This document shows, piece after piece, positions 7,993 to 15,213 of a DNA stretch of 19,831 nt (positions are counted from its first letter, which is position 1; each line of letters begins with the position of its first letter). The translations under genes were made by a program, and so were the position numbers. The notes below the pieces were generated by a model that searched no databases, had not been told where the DNA came from, and saw nothing but the letters and a program-made list of their open reading frames with translations. Source of the stretch: Armatimonadota bacterium (GTDB lineage Bacteria; Armatimonadota; Chthonomonadetes; Chthonomonadales; Chthonomonadaceae); contig JAPLCR010000545.1 of NCBI GenBank assembly GCA_026392135.1, positions 2,228 to 22,058 on the forward strand. Direction: 5' to 3'.

Positions 7993-8114
7993 GACAGTGT
8001 AGCCCAAAAACGTAGGAACAGGACGAGGTGTTATCACGTTAACGGTAGGAAGCCTTGTAAAAATCGTGCCATTCTTACCTGACACTATCTCCTGTTACCC
8101 CGGGATCACGTTAA

Positions 8115-8714
8115 TTAGCGCCTCATGCCTCTCAGGATATCAGTCAAATTCTGTGCTTTGGGTGTGCTATTACTCTTTGCGGGGATTAGCATAGGAAGGG
8201 GTTCGCGCCAATCTGAGTTGGGAAGTGCCGACTGATACGATTCGCTGGTGACGGGTAAGAAACCACCGCCCTGCGGTGCATAGAAAGGTACTTGCGAGCC
8301 GTTCTCGGAGGGTGAGGGCAGCAGTTCGGCGGTAGTTTTAGCAGAGGTTGCAGTCCACCGTATCTCGTTTGGGTCTTTTGAGAACGTTAGCACCGTAACG
8401 GCGACAAGCACTAACGCGCTCGTAACGGTCATTAGACTTCGAGACGGCGTAAACCACAAACGCCAAAAAGGAGGCTTGGAGGGACTGGTTTCGCGTTCGG
8501 CGCGAATGTTCGCGATGATTTGGCTCGACAGCTCGGGGCGGGGAGCCTGAACTTTGATATGTGAAAGCAGTCGCTTCATCTGAAGCGTAGCCTCGTAATC
8601 TTCATTACAATCGTGGCAGTTTTTCAGATGCTCGTGTACTTCGTGATGCTCTACACCGGGCAACTCCCCGTCAATGTAGGCGGAAATCAGGTTACTCACT
8701 TTACGGCAGTTCAC
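8115..8714 (-). CDS. Anti-sigma factor, zinc-finger (zf-HC2) membrane type
   Basis: A 199-residue membrane-anchored anti-sigma factor that probably holds the adjacent ECF sigma factor inactive until a signal is received. The N-terminal ZAS domain has His29-x3-Cys33-x2-Cys36 (HLKNCHDC), plus Cys3. One hydrophobic segment at about 94-111 crosses the membrane, leaving a Ser/Pro-rich C-terminal region outside as the sensory part. I place the start at the GTG (8714): AAGGAGA precedes it by about seven bases. A longer frame beginning with TTG at 8735 would have that Shine-Dalgarno inside it and is unlikely. The gap to the sigma gene is 36 nt, so the two form an operon, in the usual sigma-then-anti-sigma order. 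Confidence 0.88.
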   Translation of the reverse strand: MNCRKVSNLISAYIDGELPGVEHHEVHEHLKNCHDCNEDYEATLQMKRLLSHIKVQAPRPELSSQIIANIRAERETSPSKPPFWRLWFTPSRSLMTVTSALVLVAVTVLTFSKDPNEIRWTATSAKTTAELLPSPSENGSQVPFYAPQGGGFLPVTSESYQSALPNSDWREPLPMLIPAKSNSTPKAQNLTDILRGMRR

Positions 8715-8750
8715 CCTGGTATCTCCTTTTCTCAAGTGCCTCGAACCAAA

Positions 8751-9332
8751 CTAAAATGACATGGATGGGATGACGCGCACTTTTTGTCGAAGCAGTTTGC
8801 GTCCGCGATGTAGGCGAGAGCGTACTGTTCCCAAAGAGCAGTGCATGACCTCCGCTATCTCTTCGTAGGATAGCCCCTCAATGTCGGCAAGAATGACTGC
8901 CGTGCGAAACTCGGCAGGCAAGGAGTCGAGCGCGTTTTGCAACGGCTCTTCCAGAGCATCTACCAGTAGATTATGCTCTGGGTTCGACTCAAAGTCGGGT
9001 ATCTCAAGTGTCACTTCCGAGCCACCATCTCCAAATGAGAGAGGCTGATCAATCGAAGTGGTTCTAAATTTCGGTTTTTTCCTGAGCTCGTCTATAAATA
9101 CACGCGACATAATGCGGTAGAGCCAGTTTTCAAAGGGCATATCCCTACGATACTTATCGAAGAAGCGATAGGCGCGTAGAAACGACTCTTGCGTGAGGTC
9201 TTCCGCGTCAGAGTTATTTCCTGTCAAACGATAGGCGATATTATAGGCTTGCCGATGGTACCTTTCCACCAAGGCATCAAACTCTTTACTATCATTACGT
9301 GACATGCCGCCAACTCGTGTTGCGAAATCCAT
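8751..9332 (-). CDS. ECF-family RNA polymerase sigma factor
   Basis: A 193-residue extracytoplasmic-function sigma factor. Region 2 lies at about 18-85, with the -10-recognition core LTGNNSDAEDLTQESFLRAY at 36-55 and ENWLYRIMSRVFIDELRK after it. Region 4 lies at about 128-182, with the helix-turn-helix GLSYEEIAEVMHCSLGTVRS at 153-172. The linker (about 95-125) is long and acidic. The first ten residues before MSRNDSKEF are unusual, but the ATG at 9332 has a good GGAGGGGG ahead; translation from the ATG at residue 10 (9305) is an alternative. Downstream is the zinc-finger anti-sigma gene, so the pair should form a classical signal-responsive switch. Upstream sequence contains a GGAAC/CGT promoter resembling sites used by this class, consistent with autoregulation. 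The stimulus and most targets are unknown. Confidence 0.93.
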   Translation of the reverse strand: MDFATRVGGMSRNDSKEFDALVERYHRQAYNIAYRLTGNNSDAEDLTQESFLRAYRFFDKYRRDMPFENWLYRIMSRVFIDELRKKPKFRTTSIDQPLSFGDGGSEVTLEIPDFESNPEHNLLVDALEEPLQNALDSLPAEFRTAVILADIEGLSYEEIAEVMHCSLGTVRSRLHRGRKLLRQKVRVIPSMSF

Positions 9333-9360
9333 AGGAATGAAGCCCCCTCCAATTCTGAAT

Positions 9361-9388
9361 TACGGAAGCGTTTGCTCTGAATGTTCCC
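9361..9388 (-). promoter_or_regulatory. Candidate ECF-type autoregulated promoter
   Basis: On the minus strand GGGAAC (9388-9383) is followed after 18 nt by CGTA (9364-9361), resembling the GGAAC...CGT pattern of many ECF promoters, though the spacer is a little long. Transcription would begin near 9355, about 23 nt before the sigma-factor ATG, leaving just enough room for the GGAGG Shine-Dalgarno. This suggests the sigma factor drives its own gene. Confidence 0.4.
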
Positions 9389-9441
9389 ATCACCCACAAA
9401 CTTTTTCAAATACTACAAACATCCCTAAACAACACAGAGTA

Positions 9442-10320
9442 CTAAAGCTTTTTCTCTCTGCTCCCTGATACCGCCGTGGGCAGAAAAACGGGGCGCTGAC
9501 CTACTGCGGCTTCAGAACTCTTGTTCCAGTAGGTCAGCGCGTCTCGTCTCTCTTTTGGAGGGAGGTGTTGTATCATCTCCTCTAATGTGACAAAACGATA
9601 CCCCTGCTTGGTCAAGGTGTCGAGAATTTCCGGTAGAGCCTGTGCAGTGGCTGGATAGTCGTGCAGTAGCAGAATGCCCCCGTTATCGGTCTTTTGGAGT
9701 GTACGGTCAACCACTACTTTCGGGTCTACGTGGTCGCCATAGTCACCTGCGGCAGTAGTGTAAGAGACCGTTATATATCCGAGACGCTTCGCCTCATCGA
9801 GTGTCGCATTATCGAAGCGCATACCTGGGGGTCTTAACAGTCGGAGGTGCTTTCCAGTAAAGCGGTAGTACACGATGTCTGCTTCATTAATCCCCTTGTG
9901 GAGCGTATCTGGCTTGAGACCTGGTAGAGTCTGGTGGAACATCGTGTGATTTGCAATCTCATGTCCCTCTTCAATGGTCTTACGCAGTAAATCGGGGTTC
10001 TGCTCCATTCTCATGCCCACCTCGAAGAATGTCGCCTTTGCGTGAAACCGATTGAGTACGCCCAGAATCTGCTCTCTACTCTCTCGGTGCGGCCCGTCAT
10101 CGAAGGTGATGACCACCTCTTTCAGAGTGGGGTTTCCTGCTCTAAGCATAGCATTTTTGAAGTCAAAGAGGGTTTCCGGAGGCTTAGGTCGAAACCACCT
10201 TCTAGGATTGGCTCTATTTCTCCATCGAGGATTGGTGGCTACTACTACCGTAAGCACCAGTAAAACGCAACCCATTCCGAAAACAGCCCGACGAACTTGC
10301 GGACGAGAAAACAGAGACAT
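9442..10320 (-). CDS. Membrane-anchored polysaccharide deacetylase (NodB homology)
   Basis: Carbohydrate esterase of family 4 type that removes acetyl groups from N-acetylated sugars, likely in peptidoglycan or a surface polysaccharide. Counting from the ATG at 10320 (292 residues): a membrane anchor at about 11-29, motif 1 TFDDGP at 72-77 with catalytic and metal Asp, metal-binding His125 and His129 in NHTMFH, motif 3 RPPGMRF at 163-169, and motif 5 LLHD at 218-221. The catalytic domain faces outside. An open frame extends upstream to 10407, but a consensus promoter lies within that stretch and AAAGGA precedes the ATG at 10320, so the shorter protein is preferred. The gene lies 109 nt upstream of the ECF sigma gene on the same strand and diverges from the tandem ankyrin genes. 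The exact substrate is not evident. Confidence 0.9.
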   Translation of the reverse strand: MSLFSRPQVRRAVFGMGCVLLVLTVVVATNPRWRNRANPRRWFRPKPPETLFDFKNAMLRAGNPTLKEVVITFDDGPHRESREQILGVLNRFHAKATFFEVGMRMEQNPDLLRKTIEEGHEIANHTMFHQTLPGLKPDTLHKGINEADIVYYRFTGKHLRLLRPPGMRFDNATLDEAKRLGYITVSYTTAAGDYGDHVDPKVVVDRTLQKTDNGGILLLHDYPATAQALPEILDTLTKQGYRFVTLEEMIQHLPPKERRDALTYWNKSSEAAVGQRPVFLPTAVSGSREKKL

Positions 10321-10368
10321 TCTCAAATAGTTCCTTTTGTTACACACTAAAGTAAAGCAGTGTATCCT

Positions 10369-10397
10369 ACTATACAAATTTAACCCCTCCTTGTCAA
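10369..10397 (-). promoter_or_regulatory. Consensus sigma-70 promoter of the deacetylase gene
   Basis: Minus-strand TTGACA (10397-10392), a 17-nt spacer and TATAGT (10374-10369) are almost perfect for a housekeeping promoter. Transcription would begin near 10362, giving a 40-nt leader before the ATG at 10320. It decides the start of that gene, because the longer open frame would need translation from upstream of the transcript start. Confidence 0.75.
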
Positions 10398-10438
10398 GGG
10401 GCAACACAAACCAAGGCTACTTTGGAGAGTACTAAACG

Positions 10439-11326
10439 ATGCGTGATACCCCTCTCCACTCAAAGCGGGCACCTATAGCCCTCTTCATTGTCGCACTAAC
10501 GCTACTGGTAGGCAGTAACCTCTATCGTAGCCGTCAATCGAGCGAGCTTATTACCCTGATACGCTCAGGGAAAAGCTCCGACGCGCTCAAACTCGTCGCA
10601 ACCGGTGTTCGCCTGAATACAACTGCCTATGAGCCAAAGGTGGATAAGTCTCTCTCGCTTCTTGCCTGCGCTATCTACTATAAACAAGGCGCAGTCAGCC
10701 ACGAGCTTTTGAGGCTCGGAGTACAGCCCGACCCAGAGTCGCTACACTATGCTATAGAGAACAACATGACCGATATTGCGCTAGAACTACTAGAAAAAGG
10801 AGCCAAAGCCGACCAAAGACCGCTCTTTGGCGCGGCTCCCCTTCTGCTAATGGCGGTACGAAATGATAACCTAAGCCTCGCCCAGATGTTGCTCTCTAAG
10901 GGGGCGGAAGGAAACGCCTTTAACAATGGGGCTACGCTTTCGCCTGTTGTGGTTGCTTCCCAGTCGCCTCGGACTGCACTGCTACAGCTTCTACTCAAGA
11001 GTGGGGCTTCCCCCAACTTTACAAGTTTCTCAGGTGACCCTCCGCTCACCGCTGCTGTAAAGCATCATCGGCTAGAGAACCTGAAACTCCTCATAAAGTA
11101 CCACGCTCATATAGATGTGCCTGACGCACGCGGCTGGTCTCCGCTTATGTACGCCGTAGAGAGCAGAGATGTGGAGGCGATACGCCTATTATTACAAAAC
11201 CATGCTACTCCCCGCTTTAAGGGAATGACGGAACAGAGTGTGTTCACCCTTGCCAAAGGCTCTCCGCAAATCCTCAGGCTACTCACTGTAGCCGACGCAA
11301 AAACCCCCGCAGGAGTAAAAAAATGA
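10439..11326 (+). CDS. Membrane-anchored ankyrin-repeat protein (first of tandem pair)
   Basis: A 295-residue protein with a basic N-terminus and one hydrophobic segment (about 11-27) that works as an uncleaved signal anchor. The rest is ankyrin repeats, about seven of them and partly degenerate, for example LAQMLLSKGAEGNAF near 147-161 and a clear repeat beginning GWSPLMYAVESRDVEAIRLLL at about 231-251. The repeat domain probably lies outside the cytoplasmic membrane and binds a protein partner. GGAGAG at 10424-10429 is the Shine-Dalgarno. The stop codon overlaps the start of the next, paralogous gene by four bases (ATGA), so translation is coupled. The gene is divergent from the deacetylase across 118 nt, and a link to envelope or cell-wall function is only inferred from that. 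Confidence 0.85.
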   Translation: MRDTPLHSKRAPIALFIVALTLLVGSNLYRSRQSSELITLIRSGKSSDALKLVATGVRLNTTAYEPKVDKSLSLLACAIYYKQGAVSHELLRLGVQPDPESLHYAIENNMTDIALELLEKGAKADQRPLFGAAPLLLMAVRNDNLSLAQMLLSKGAEGNAFNNGATLSPVVVASQSPRTALLQLLLKSGASPNFTSFSGDPPLTAAVKHHRLENLKLLIKYHAHIDVPDARGWSPLMYAVESRDVEAIRLLLQNHATPRFKGMTEQSVFTLAKGSPQILRLLTVADAKTPAGVKK

Positions 11327-12168
11327 GACGTCTGAACATCCGCGCAAGAGGAGTTGTTGCCATCACCATCCTCGTTCTGTGCGGCGTTATAGGGCAAAAC
11401 ATTTATAAGCGTATACTCTACCAACAGCTGGCTAAAGCCGTTTTTGAAGGTGACCTTACCGCCACAAAGCGGCTACTTCAAAAGGGAGCCTCTCCTCGCC
11501 CAACAAAAGGCTTACTGGGCTTCTCTATCTTGAACCATCGAACAGAGATAGCAAAAAGGCTTATTGAGGCGGGTGCAGAGCCAACAGGTAGAGCCTTAGC
11601 CCTAGCAGTTAAAGAGAACGATACCGAAATAGCACTCCTTCTGCTGGAGAAGGGAGCAGATGTCACGATTGGCACACGCTACTTTACCATATCAGAGCCC
11701 CTTCTCTATTCGGCGGCGGATAATGAGAACGTGCAGATAGTCACCGCCCTTCTCCAACATCATGCCCCTCTCGATAAACCCTATGATAGTACAGGAGTCA
11801 CACCTCTTCACCAGTCTGTAATTAAAAATAGTATCTCGATTGCAGAACTGCTTTTAACGGCAGGAGCCAACCCTAATATACCTGACATCTTTCTGAATAC
11901 CCCGCTCACCTCCGCCGTCAAAAATGAGAATTTGGAGATGATACGCCTTCTTGTTCATAGCCATGCTGACATTGACCAAAAGGGCATCAAGAACTATACT
12001 CCGCTACTTACGGCGTGTGCTCAGGGCAATGAGGAGATCGTCGCTTATCTGTTAGAGCAGAAAGCCAATACACGTGCTACGACAATAGATGGCTTTACGT
12101 CTTTAAGGTTGGCGCGTGCTTTTCCTAAAATTGTAGAAATGCTCTTGAAGGCAAGAGCAGAAGAGTAG
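11323..12168 (+). CDS. Membrane-anchored ankyrin-repeat protein (second of tandem pair)
   Basis: A 281-residue paralogue of the preceding protein with the same plan: basic start, hydrophobic anchor at about 9-25, then six or seven ankyrin repeats to the C-terminus. The best repeats begin with GVTPLHQSVIKNSISIAELLL (about 159-179, ending GANPNIPD), NTPLTSAVKNENLEMIRLLV (about 192-211) and YTPLLTACAQGNEEIVAYLLE (about 225-245). The ATG overlaps the previous stop as ATGA, with AGGAG inside the previous gene about nine bases upstream. The shared layout points to a local gene duplication followed by wide divergence. The products could form a heteromeric scaffold on the outer face of the membrane. 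A small 6-bp hairpin (12180-12185 with 12195-12200) follows the gene. Confidence 0.86.
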   Translation: MRRLNIRARGVVAITILVLCGVIGQNIYKRILYQQLAKAVFEGDLTATKRLLQKGASPRPTKGLLGFSILNHRTEIAKRLIEAGAEPTGRALALAVKENDTEIALLLLEKGADVTIGTRYFTISEPLLYSAADNENVQIVTALLQHHAPLDKPYDSTGVTPLHQSVIKNSISIAELLLTAGANPNIPDIFLNTPLTSAVKNENLEMIRLLVHSHADIDQKGIKNYTPLLTACAQGNEEIVAYLLEQKANTRATTIDGFTSLRLARAFPKIVEMLLKARAEE

Positions 12169-12235
12169 AAAATTAAGGATTCTCCGCATCACTTGGAGAA
12201 CATAGCCCCACTACTCTCTTTCAGAGGACTTTTCC

Positions 12236-13051
12236 GTGTCAACTATTACCCCCAAAGACAAAGAGGCTTTTGAGGCGAACGGTTTCCATGTTCTTCGAGC
12301 TGCCGTCTCTGCAAATGAAATCGCTCGGCTCAAAGAGGCTCTCGCGCGGATGCTTCTTACGCCTGCCGAACACCCGTACGCGAAAAACCTAGCGGACGCG
12401 CCCGAAATCGCTACTAGCCCTCCCAACAATCCGCGTGGCGTGTGGGCGGCTTTCAATCTTCAGCTATTCGACGACATCTTTTGGGATTTTGCCTACCACC
12501 CTGCCATCGCTCTCGCCGTAGATGCACTTATCGGGGCTGACATAAATCTGTATGAAACCGCCTCCATTCACAAGGTTCCGGGGTTCCCAAACAACTACCG
12601 TGACTGGCATCAAGATTCAGAATACTCCGACCCGCAGAGCGACGATAGGAACGTAACGGTTATTACGTTTCTGGATGAGATGGATGGTGAATCCGGAGCG
12701 ACTTGGGTGGTTCCCGGCAGTCATAAACAGGGAGCGCTTCCTCATATCCTTCCTAGTGAGAACCTCTCTAGTAAGGCAAAAGAGGTGAAGGACAAACACC
12801 TTTGCGCACCGAACGGAGTCGCCTTCGCCTATCAGCCCGGTGACGTTCTTATTTTTCTGGTGCGCGTCGTGCATAAGTCAGGGGCGAACCAGAGCGGCGA
12901 GTTGAAATCTAGCATCGCCTACAACTACTGTAGCAGGAGTACACTCGACCTAGCCCGCATTAACGGGTTTGTAGGCGCGTACCTGCCTATCACTCGCAAC
13001 GGCGCAATCTACCGACCCGGTGCCCCTTTTCTCAACGAGGCAAAACCATGA
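12236..13051 (+). CDS. PhyH-type Fe(II)/2-oxoglutarate dioxygenase, first of pair
   Basis: A 271-residue phytanoyl-CoA-dioxygenase-family oxygenase, which would hydroxylate a small organic substrate using Fe(II), oxygen and 2-oxoglutarate. The iron facial triad is visible as His125-Gln-Asp127 (WHQDSEY) and His213 (VVHKSGANQS). The Arg that usually binds the 2-oxoglutarate carboxylate some ten residues after the distal His is Lys224 here (GELKSS), which may still serve or may change cosubstrate use. GSGATWVVPGSH-like family sequence is present as GESGATWVVPGSHKQG at 151-166. The start is a GTG with AGAGGA about nine bases ahead. The next gene begins inside its stop codon (ATGA), so the two dioxygenases are translated together. 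Location ahead of rhaA suggests a sugar- or plant-compound-related substrate, but this is inference; the family name does not imply phytanoyl-CoA. Confidence 0.85.
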   Translation: MSTITPKDKEAFEANGFHVLRAAVSANEIARLKEALARMLLTPAEHPYAKNLADAPEIATSPPNNPRGVWAAFNLQLFDDIFWDFAYHPAIALAVDALIGADINLYETASIHKVPGFPNNYRDWHQDSEYSDPQSDDRNVTVITFLDEMDGESGATWVVPGSHKQGALPHILPSENLSSKAKEVKDKHLCAPNGVAFAYQPGDVLIFLVRVVHKSGANQSGELKSSIAYNYCSRSTLDLARINGFVGAYLPITRNGAIYRPGAPFLNEAKP

Positions 13052-13785
13052 ACCGTGACTTTTATGAGGCTAACGGCTACCTTACAGGTATCGAAATAAC
13101 ACCCCCGAATGAAGTGGAGGCGATTCGCGCTCAGTTCGACAGACTTGAGGCGGAGGTCGGGTGGGATAAAGCGCGTATCGGACTGCTGGACAGGCACTTC
13201 GATACCGAGTTTATCTGGCGGCTTGCCGCGAACCCCGCTGTTCTGGACATTGTGGAGGAGTTGATTGGAGAGAATTTCCACCTGCTCGCCACCCACTTCT
13301 TCTGCAAGTATGGCAAAGAGGAGAAGTTCGTAGCGTGGCATCAGGACGTGACCTACTGGGGCTTGGAGCCGCCTACCGCCCTCACGGTGTGGTACGCGAT
13401 TGACGACAGCGATAGAGAGAACGGCTGTATGCGCGTGCTTCCCGGAACCCATCTGGGTATACGCGCTCATGGCAAATCCGCGCAGGAGGGCAATCTTCTT
13501 AGTATAAATCAGGAGGTTCCCGTCACATTCGAGGAGGAACAGAGCGTGGTTGACCTCGAACTTAAAGCAGGGCAGGTGAGTATCCACGACGGCGCGTTGA
13601 TACATGGCAGTCTTCCGAACCGCTCGGATAGACGGAGGTGCGGATTGACTCTGCGTTATGTCCCTACTTCGGTACGCCAAAAAGTAACGAACTCCGTAGG
13701 GAAACGCTACACACCCGTTCTTGTGCGCGGGGAAGACCACGAAAAGCATTTCACGCTGGAACCTGCGCCGTTCCCCTTTCCATAG
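13048..13785 (+). CDS. PhyH-type Fe(II)/2-oxoglutarate dioxygenase, second of pair
   Basis: A 245-residue member of the same dioxygenase family with a complete set of catalytic residues: His98-Gln-Asp100 in AWHQDVTYW, distal His186 in IHGSLPNRS, and an arginine cluster (195-197) in the position that normally binds 2-oxoglutarate. The family strand GCMRVLPGTH lies at 126-135. The protein is cytoplasmic and has no signal. It overlaps the preceding dioxygenase gene by four bases. The two proteins share the fold but are not close in sequence, so they probably act on different substrates or as a heteromer. The gap to rhaA is 109 nt and contains small hairpins, so read-through into rhaA is possible but not certain. 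Confidence 0.9.
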   Translation: MNRDFYEANGYLTGIEITPPNEVEAIRAQFDRLEAEVGWDKARIGLLDRHFDTEFIWRLAANPAVLDIVEELIGENFHLLATHFFCKYGKEEKFVAWHQDVTYWGLEPPTALTVWYAIDDSDRENGCMRVLPGTHLGIRAHGKSAQEGNLLSINQEVPVTFEEEQSVVDLELKAGQVSIHDGALIHGSLPNRSDRRRCGLTLRYVPTSVRQKVTNSVGKRYTPVLVRGEDHEKHFTLEPAPFPFP

Positions 13786-13860
13786 ACCATCTCTCCCCGA
13801 AACAGAGAGAGACCTGTTTGATAGACGGCTACGTGAGCCGAACACTAAAGATTAACCACT

Positions 13861-13875
13861 CCGCGCCAAGCGCGG
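13861..13875 (+). promoter_or_regulatory. GC-rich hairpin just upstream of the rhaA ribosome binding site
   Basis: CCGCGC (13861-13866) pairs perfectly with GCGCGG (13870-13875) around a 3-nt loop, ending about eight bases before AAAGGAG. Another small stem (13826-13830 with 13836-13840) lies upstream. The position suggests an attenuator or a translation-modulating structure for rhaA, but nothing shows what it would respond to. Confidence 0.35.
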
Positions 13876-13894
13876 TTCAGACAAAGGAGCCATT

Positions 13895-15160
13895 ATGAAG
13901 ACCGAGAAAATTGAAGCCGCCTACGCCCTTGCCAAAGAGCGTTATGCGGAAATAGGGGTAGATACAGATAGCGCCATTCAGAAGTTGAAGGCTATTCCTA
14001 TCTCCCTGCACTGCTGGCAGGGAGACGATGTGGGGGGATTTGAGAGTTTTGGCGGAGAGTTGACGGGCGGTATCGCCGTTACAGGCAACTATCCCGGCAA
14101 GGCGCGAACTCCCGATGAACTGCGCTCGGACGCGGCGAAAGCCCTCTCGCTTATTCCGGGTACGCACCGCTTCAATCTCCACGCCTCCTACCTTGAGGCA
14201 GGCGGTAAGACGATAGACAGAGACGAAATATGCCCTGAGCATTTCGAGGGCTGGATTCAGTGGGCGCAGTCGCTTGGTATTGGGCTAGACTTCAATCCCA
14301 CCTGCTTCTCTCACGCGAAATCTGCGGATGGCTTCACGCTCTCCCACCACGACGCGGGCATTCGTCAGTTCTGGATAGAACACTGCAAACTGAGCCGTGA
14401 CATCGGCGCGGAGATGGGTAAGCGGTTAGGCACGCCCGCCGTCACCAATATCTGGATACCCGACGGTATGAAGGACACGCCCATCGACTACAAAGCGCCC
14501 CGCCTTCGCCTACAGTCCGCGCTTGACGAGATTTTCGAGAAACCTCTCGACCCCAAGCACAACCTAGACGCGATTGAGGGCAAACTTTTCGGACTAGGCT
14601 CGGAGAGTTATGTCGTCGGTTCGCACGAATTCTATCTCGGCTACGCGGTGAAGCACGACAAACTCGTCTGCCTTGATGCGGGACACTATCACCCCACCGA
14701 AACGATTGTAGACAAAATCTCCGCTGTGATGTGCCATGTAGACGAGATACTGCTTCACGTTAGTAGAGGCGTGCGTTGGGATAGCGACCACGTTATCATT
14801 CTGAACGACGACCTACGGGCTATCGCGCAAGAGCTGGTTCGCGGTGACTTCTTGGGGCGGACGCACATTGGTCTGGACTTCTTCGACGCAAGCATCAACC
14901 GTATCGCGGCGTGGGTCATTGGAGTTCGCGCTATGATTAAAGCCCTGCTTCTCGCCCTGCTAGAGCCGACGGAAACGCTCCGCGAACGTGAACTCGCTGG
15001 TGACTACACCTATCGCCTCGCCACGCTGGAAGATTTGAAGACCTTGCCATTTGGCGCAGTCTGGGATGCCTACTGCTTGCAGATGAACGTGCCTGTCGCT
15101 AGCGCGTGGCTAGAGGATGTGCGCCAGTACGAGTCCGCCGTACTCTCTCTAAGAGCGTAA
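13895..15160 (+). CDS. rhaA: L-rhamnose isomerase
   Basis: Converts L-rhamnose to L-rhamnulose in the cytoplasm, the first step of rhamnose catabolism. The 421 residues align along their length with the enterobacterial enzyme as I remember it: ISLHCWQGDDVGGFE at 36-50, TGGIAVTGNYPGKAR at 57-71, GLDFNPTCFSH at 130-140, and the metal and active-site segments CLDAGHYHPTE (259-269), LHVSRGVRWDSDHV (287-300) and IGLDFFDASINRIAAWVIG (325-343). AAAGGAG lies about seven bases before the ATG. The unusual part is the 3' end: bases 15055-15149 are repeated exactly at 17782-17876, and the protein ends LSLRA instead of the LSQRG encoded by the second copy and of the similar ending in other RhaA proteins. 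The enzyme should still be active, since only the last residues differ. A hairpin follows the stop. Confidence 0.97.
   Translation: MKTEKIEAAYALAKERYAEIGVDTDSAIQKLKAIPISLHCWQGDDVGGFESFGGELTGGIAVTGNYPGKARTPDELRSDAAKALSLIPGTHRFNLHASYLEAGGKTIDRDEICPEHFEGWIQWAQSLGIGLDFNPTCFSHAKSADGFTLSHHDAGIRQFWIEHCKLSRDIGAEMGKRLGTPAVTNIWIPDGMKDTPIDYKAPRLRLQSALDEIFEKPLDPKHNLDAIEGKLFGLGSESYVVGSHEFYLGYAVKHDKLVCLDAGHYHPTETIVDKISAVMCHVDEILLHVSRGVRWDSDHVIILNDDLRAIAQELVRGDFLGRTHIGLDFFDASINRIAAWVIGVRAMIKALLLALLEPTETLRERELAGDYTYRLATLEDLKTLPFGAVWDAYCLQMNVPVASAWLEDVRQYESAVLSLRA
15055..15149 (+). repeat. 95-bp direct repeat, copy 1 (3' end of rhaA)
   Basis: Identical base for base to 17782-17876, at a distance of 2727 bp. 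It covers the last 31 full codons before the C-terminal tail of rhaA. Similarity continues at a lower level for 11 more bases (7 of 11 identical) to the TAA stop at the same register in both copies, and ends there. To the left of the repeat the two sites are unrelated. Confidence 0.97.
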
Positions 15161-15167
15161 AGAGGTA

Positions 15168-15194
15168 GAGCCTCCTCTGCATAAGAGGAGGCTC
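15168..15194 (+). terminator. Perfect 11-bp hairpin after rhaA
   Basis: GAGCCTCCTCT (15168-15178) pairs exactly with AGAGGAGGCTC (15184-15194) around a 5-nt loop, starting eight bases after the rhaA stop. No T-run follows. An alternative stem uses AGAGGAG (15184-15190) with CTCCTCT (15192-15198). It may end rhaA transcription, and it lies only a few bases before the GGAGGGA Shine-Dalgarno of the next gene, so it could also modulate that gene. Confidence 0.6.
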
Positions 15195-15213
15195 CTCTTG
15201 AGGAGGGAGACCT

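Noticed and set aside
8033..8114. ATCACGTTAA repeated near 8034 and 8105
   Set aside because: Two short similar words in a non-coding gap; too little to call an operator or repeat element.
8715..8735. TTG start for the anti-sigma factor, seven residues longer
   Set aside because: The best Shine-Dalgarno (AAGGAGA) would lie inside the coding region; it fits the GTG at 8714.
10321..10407. 29-residue N-terminal extension of the deacetylase
   Set aside because: A consensus promoter lies inside it, and the ATG at 10320 has a Shine-Dalgarno followed by a normal membrane anchor.
13009..13845. Minus-strand open frame of 278 codons opposite the second dioxygenase
   Set aside because: It lies antisense to a gene with clear catalytic motifs, its translation shows no domain, and it has no ribosome binding site.
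13786..13894. Riboswitch ahead of rhaA
   Set aside because: Only small hairpins are present and no known aptamer pattern was recognised; the space is short.
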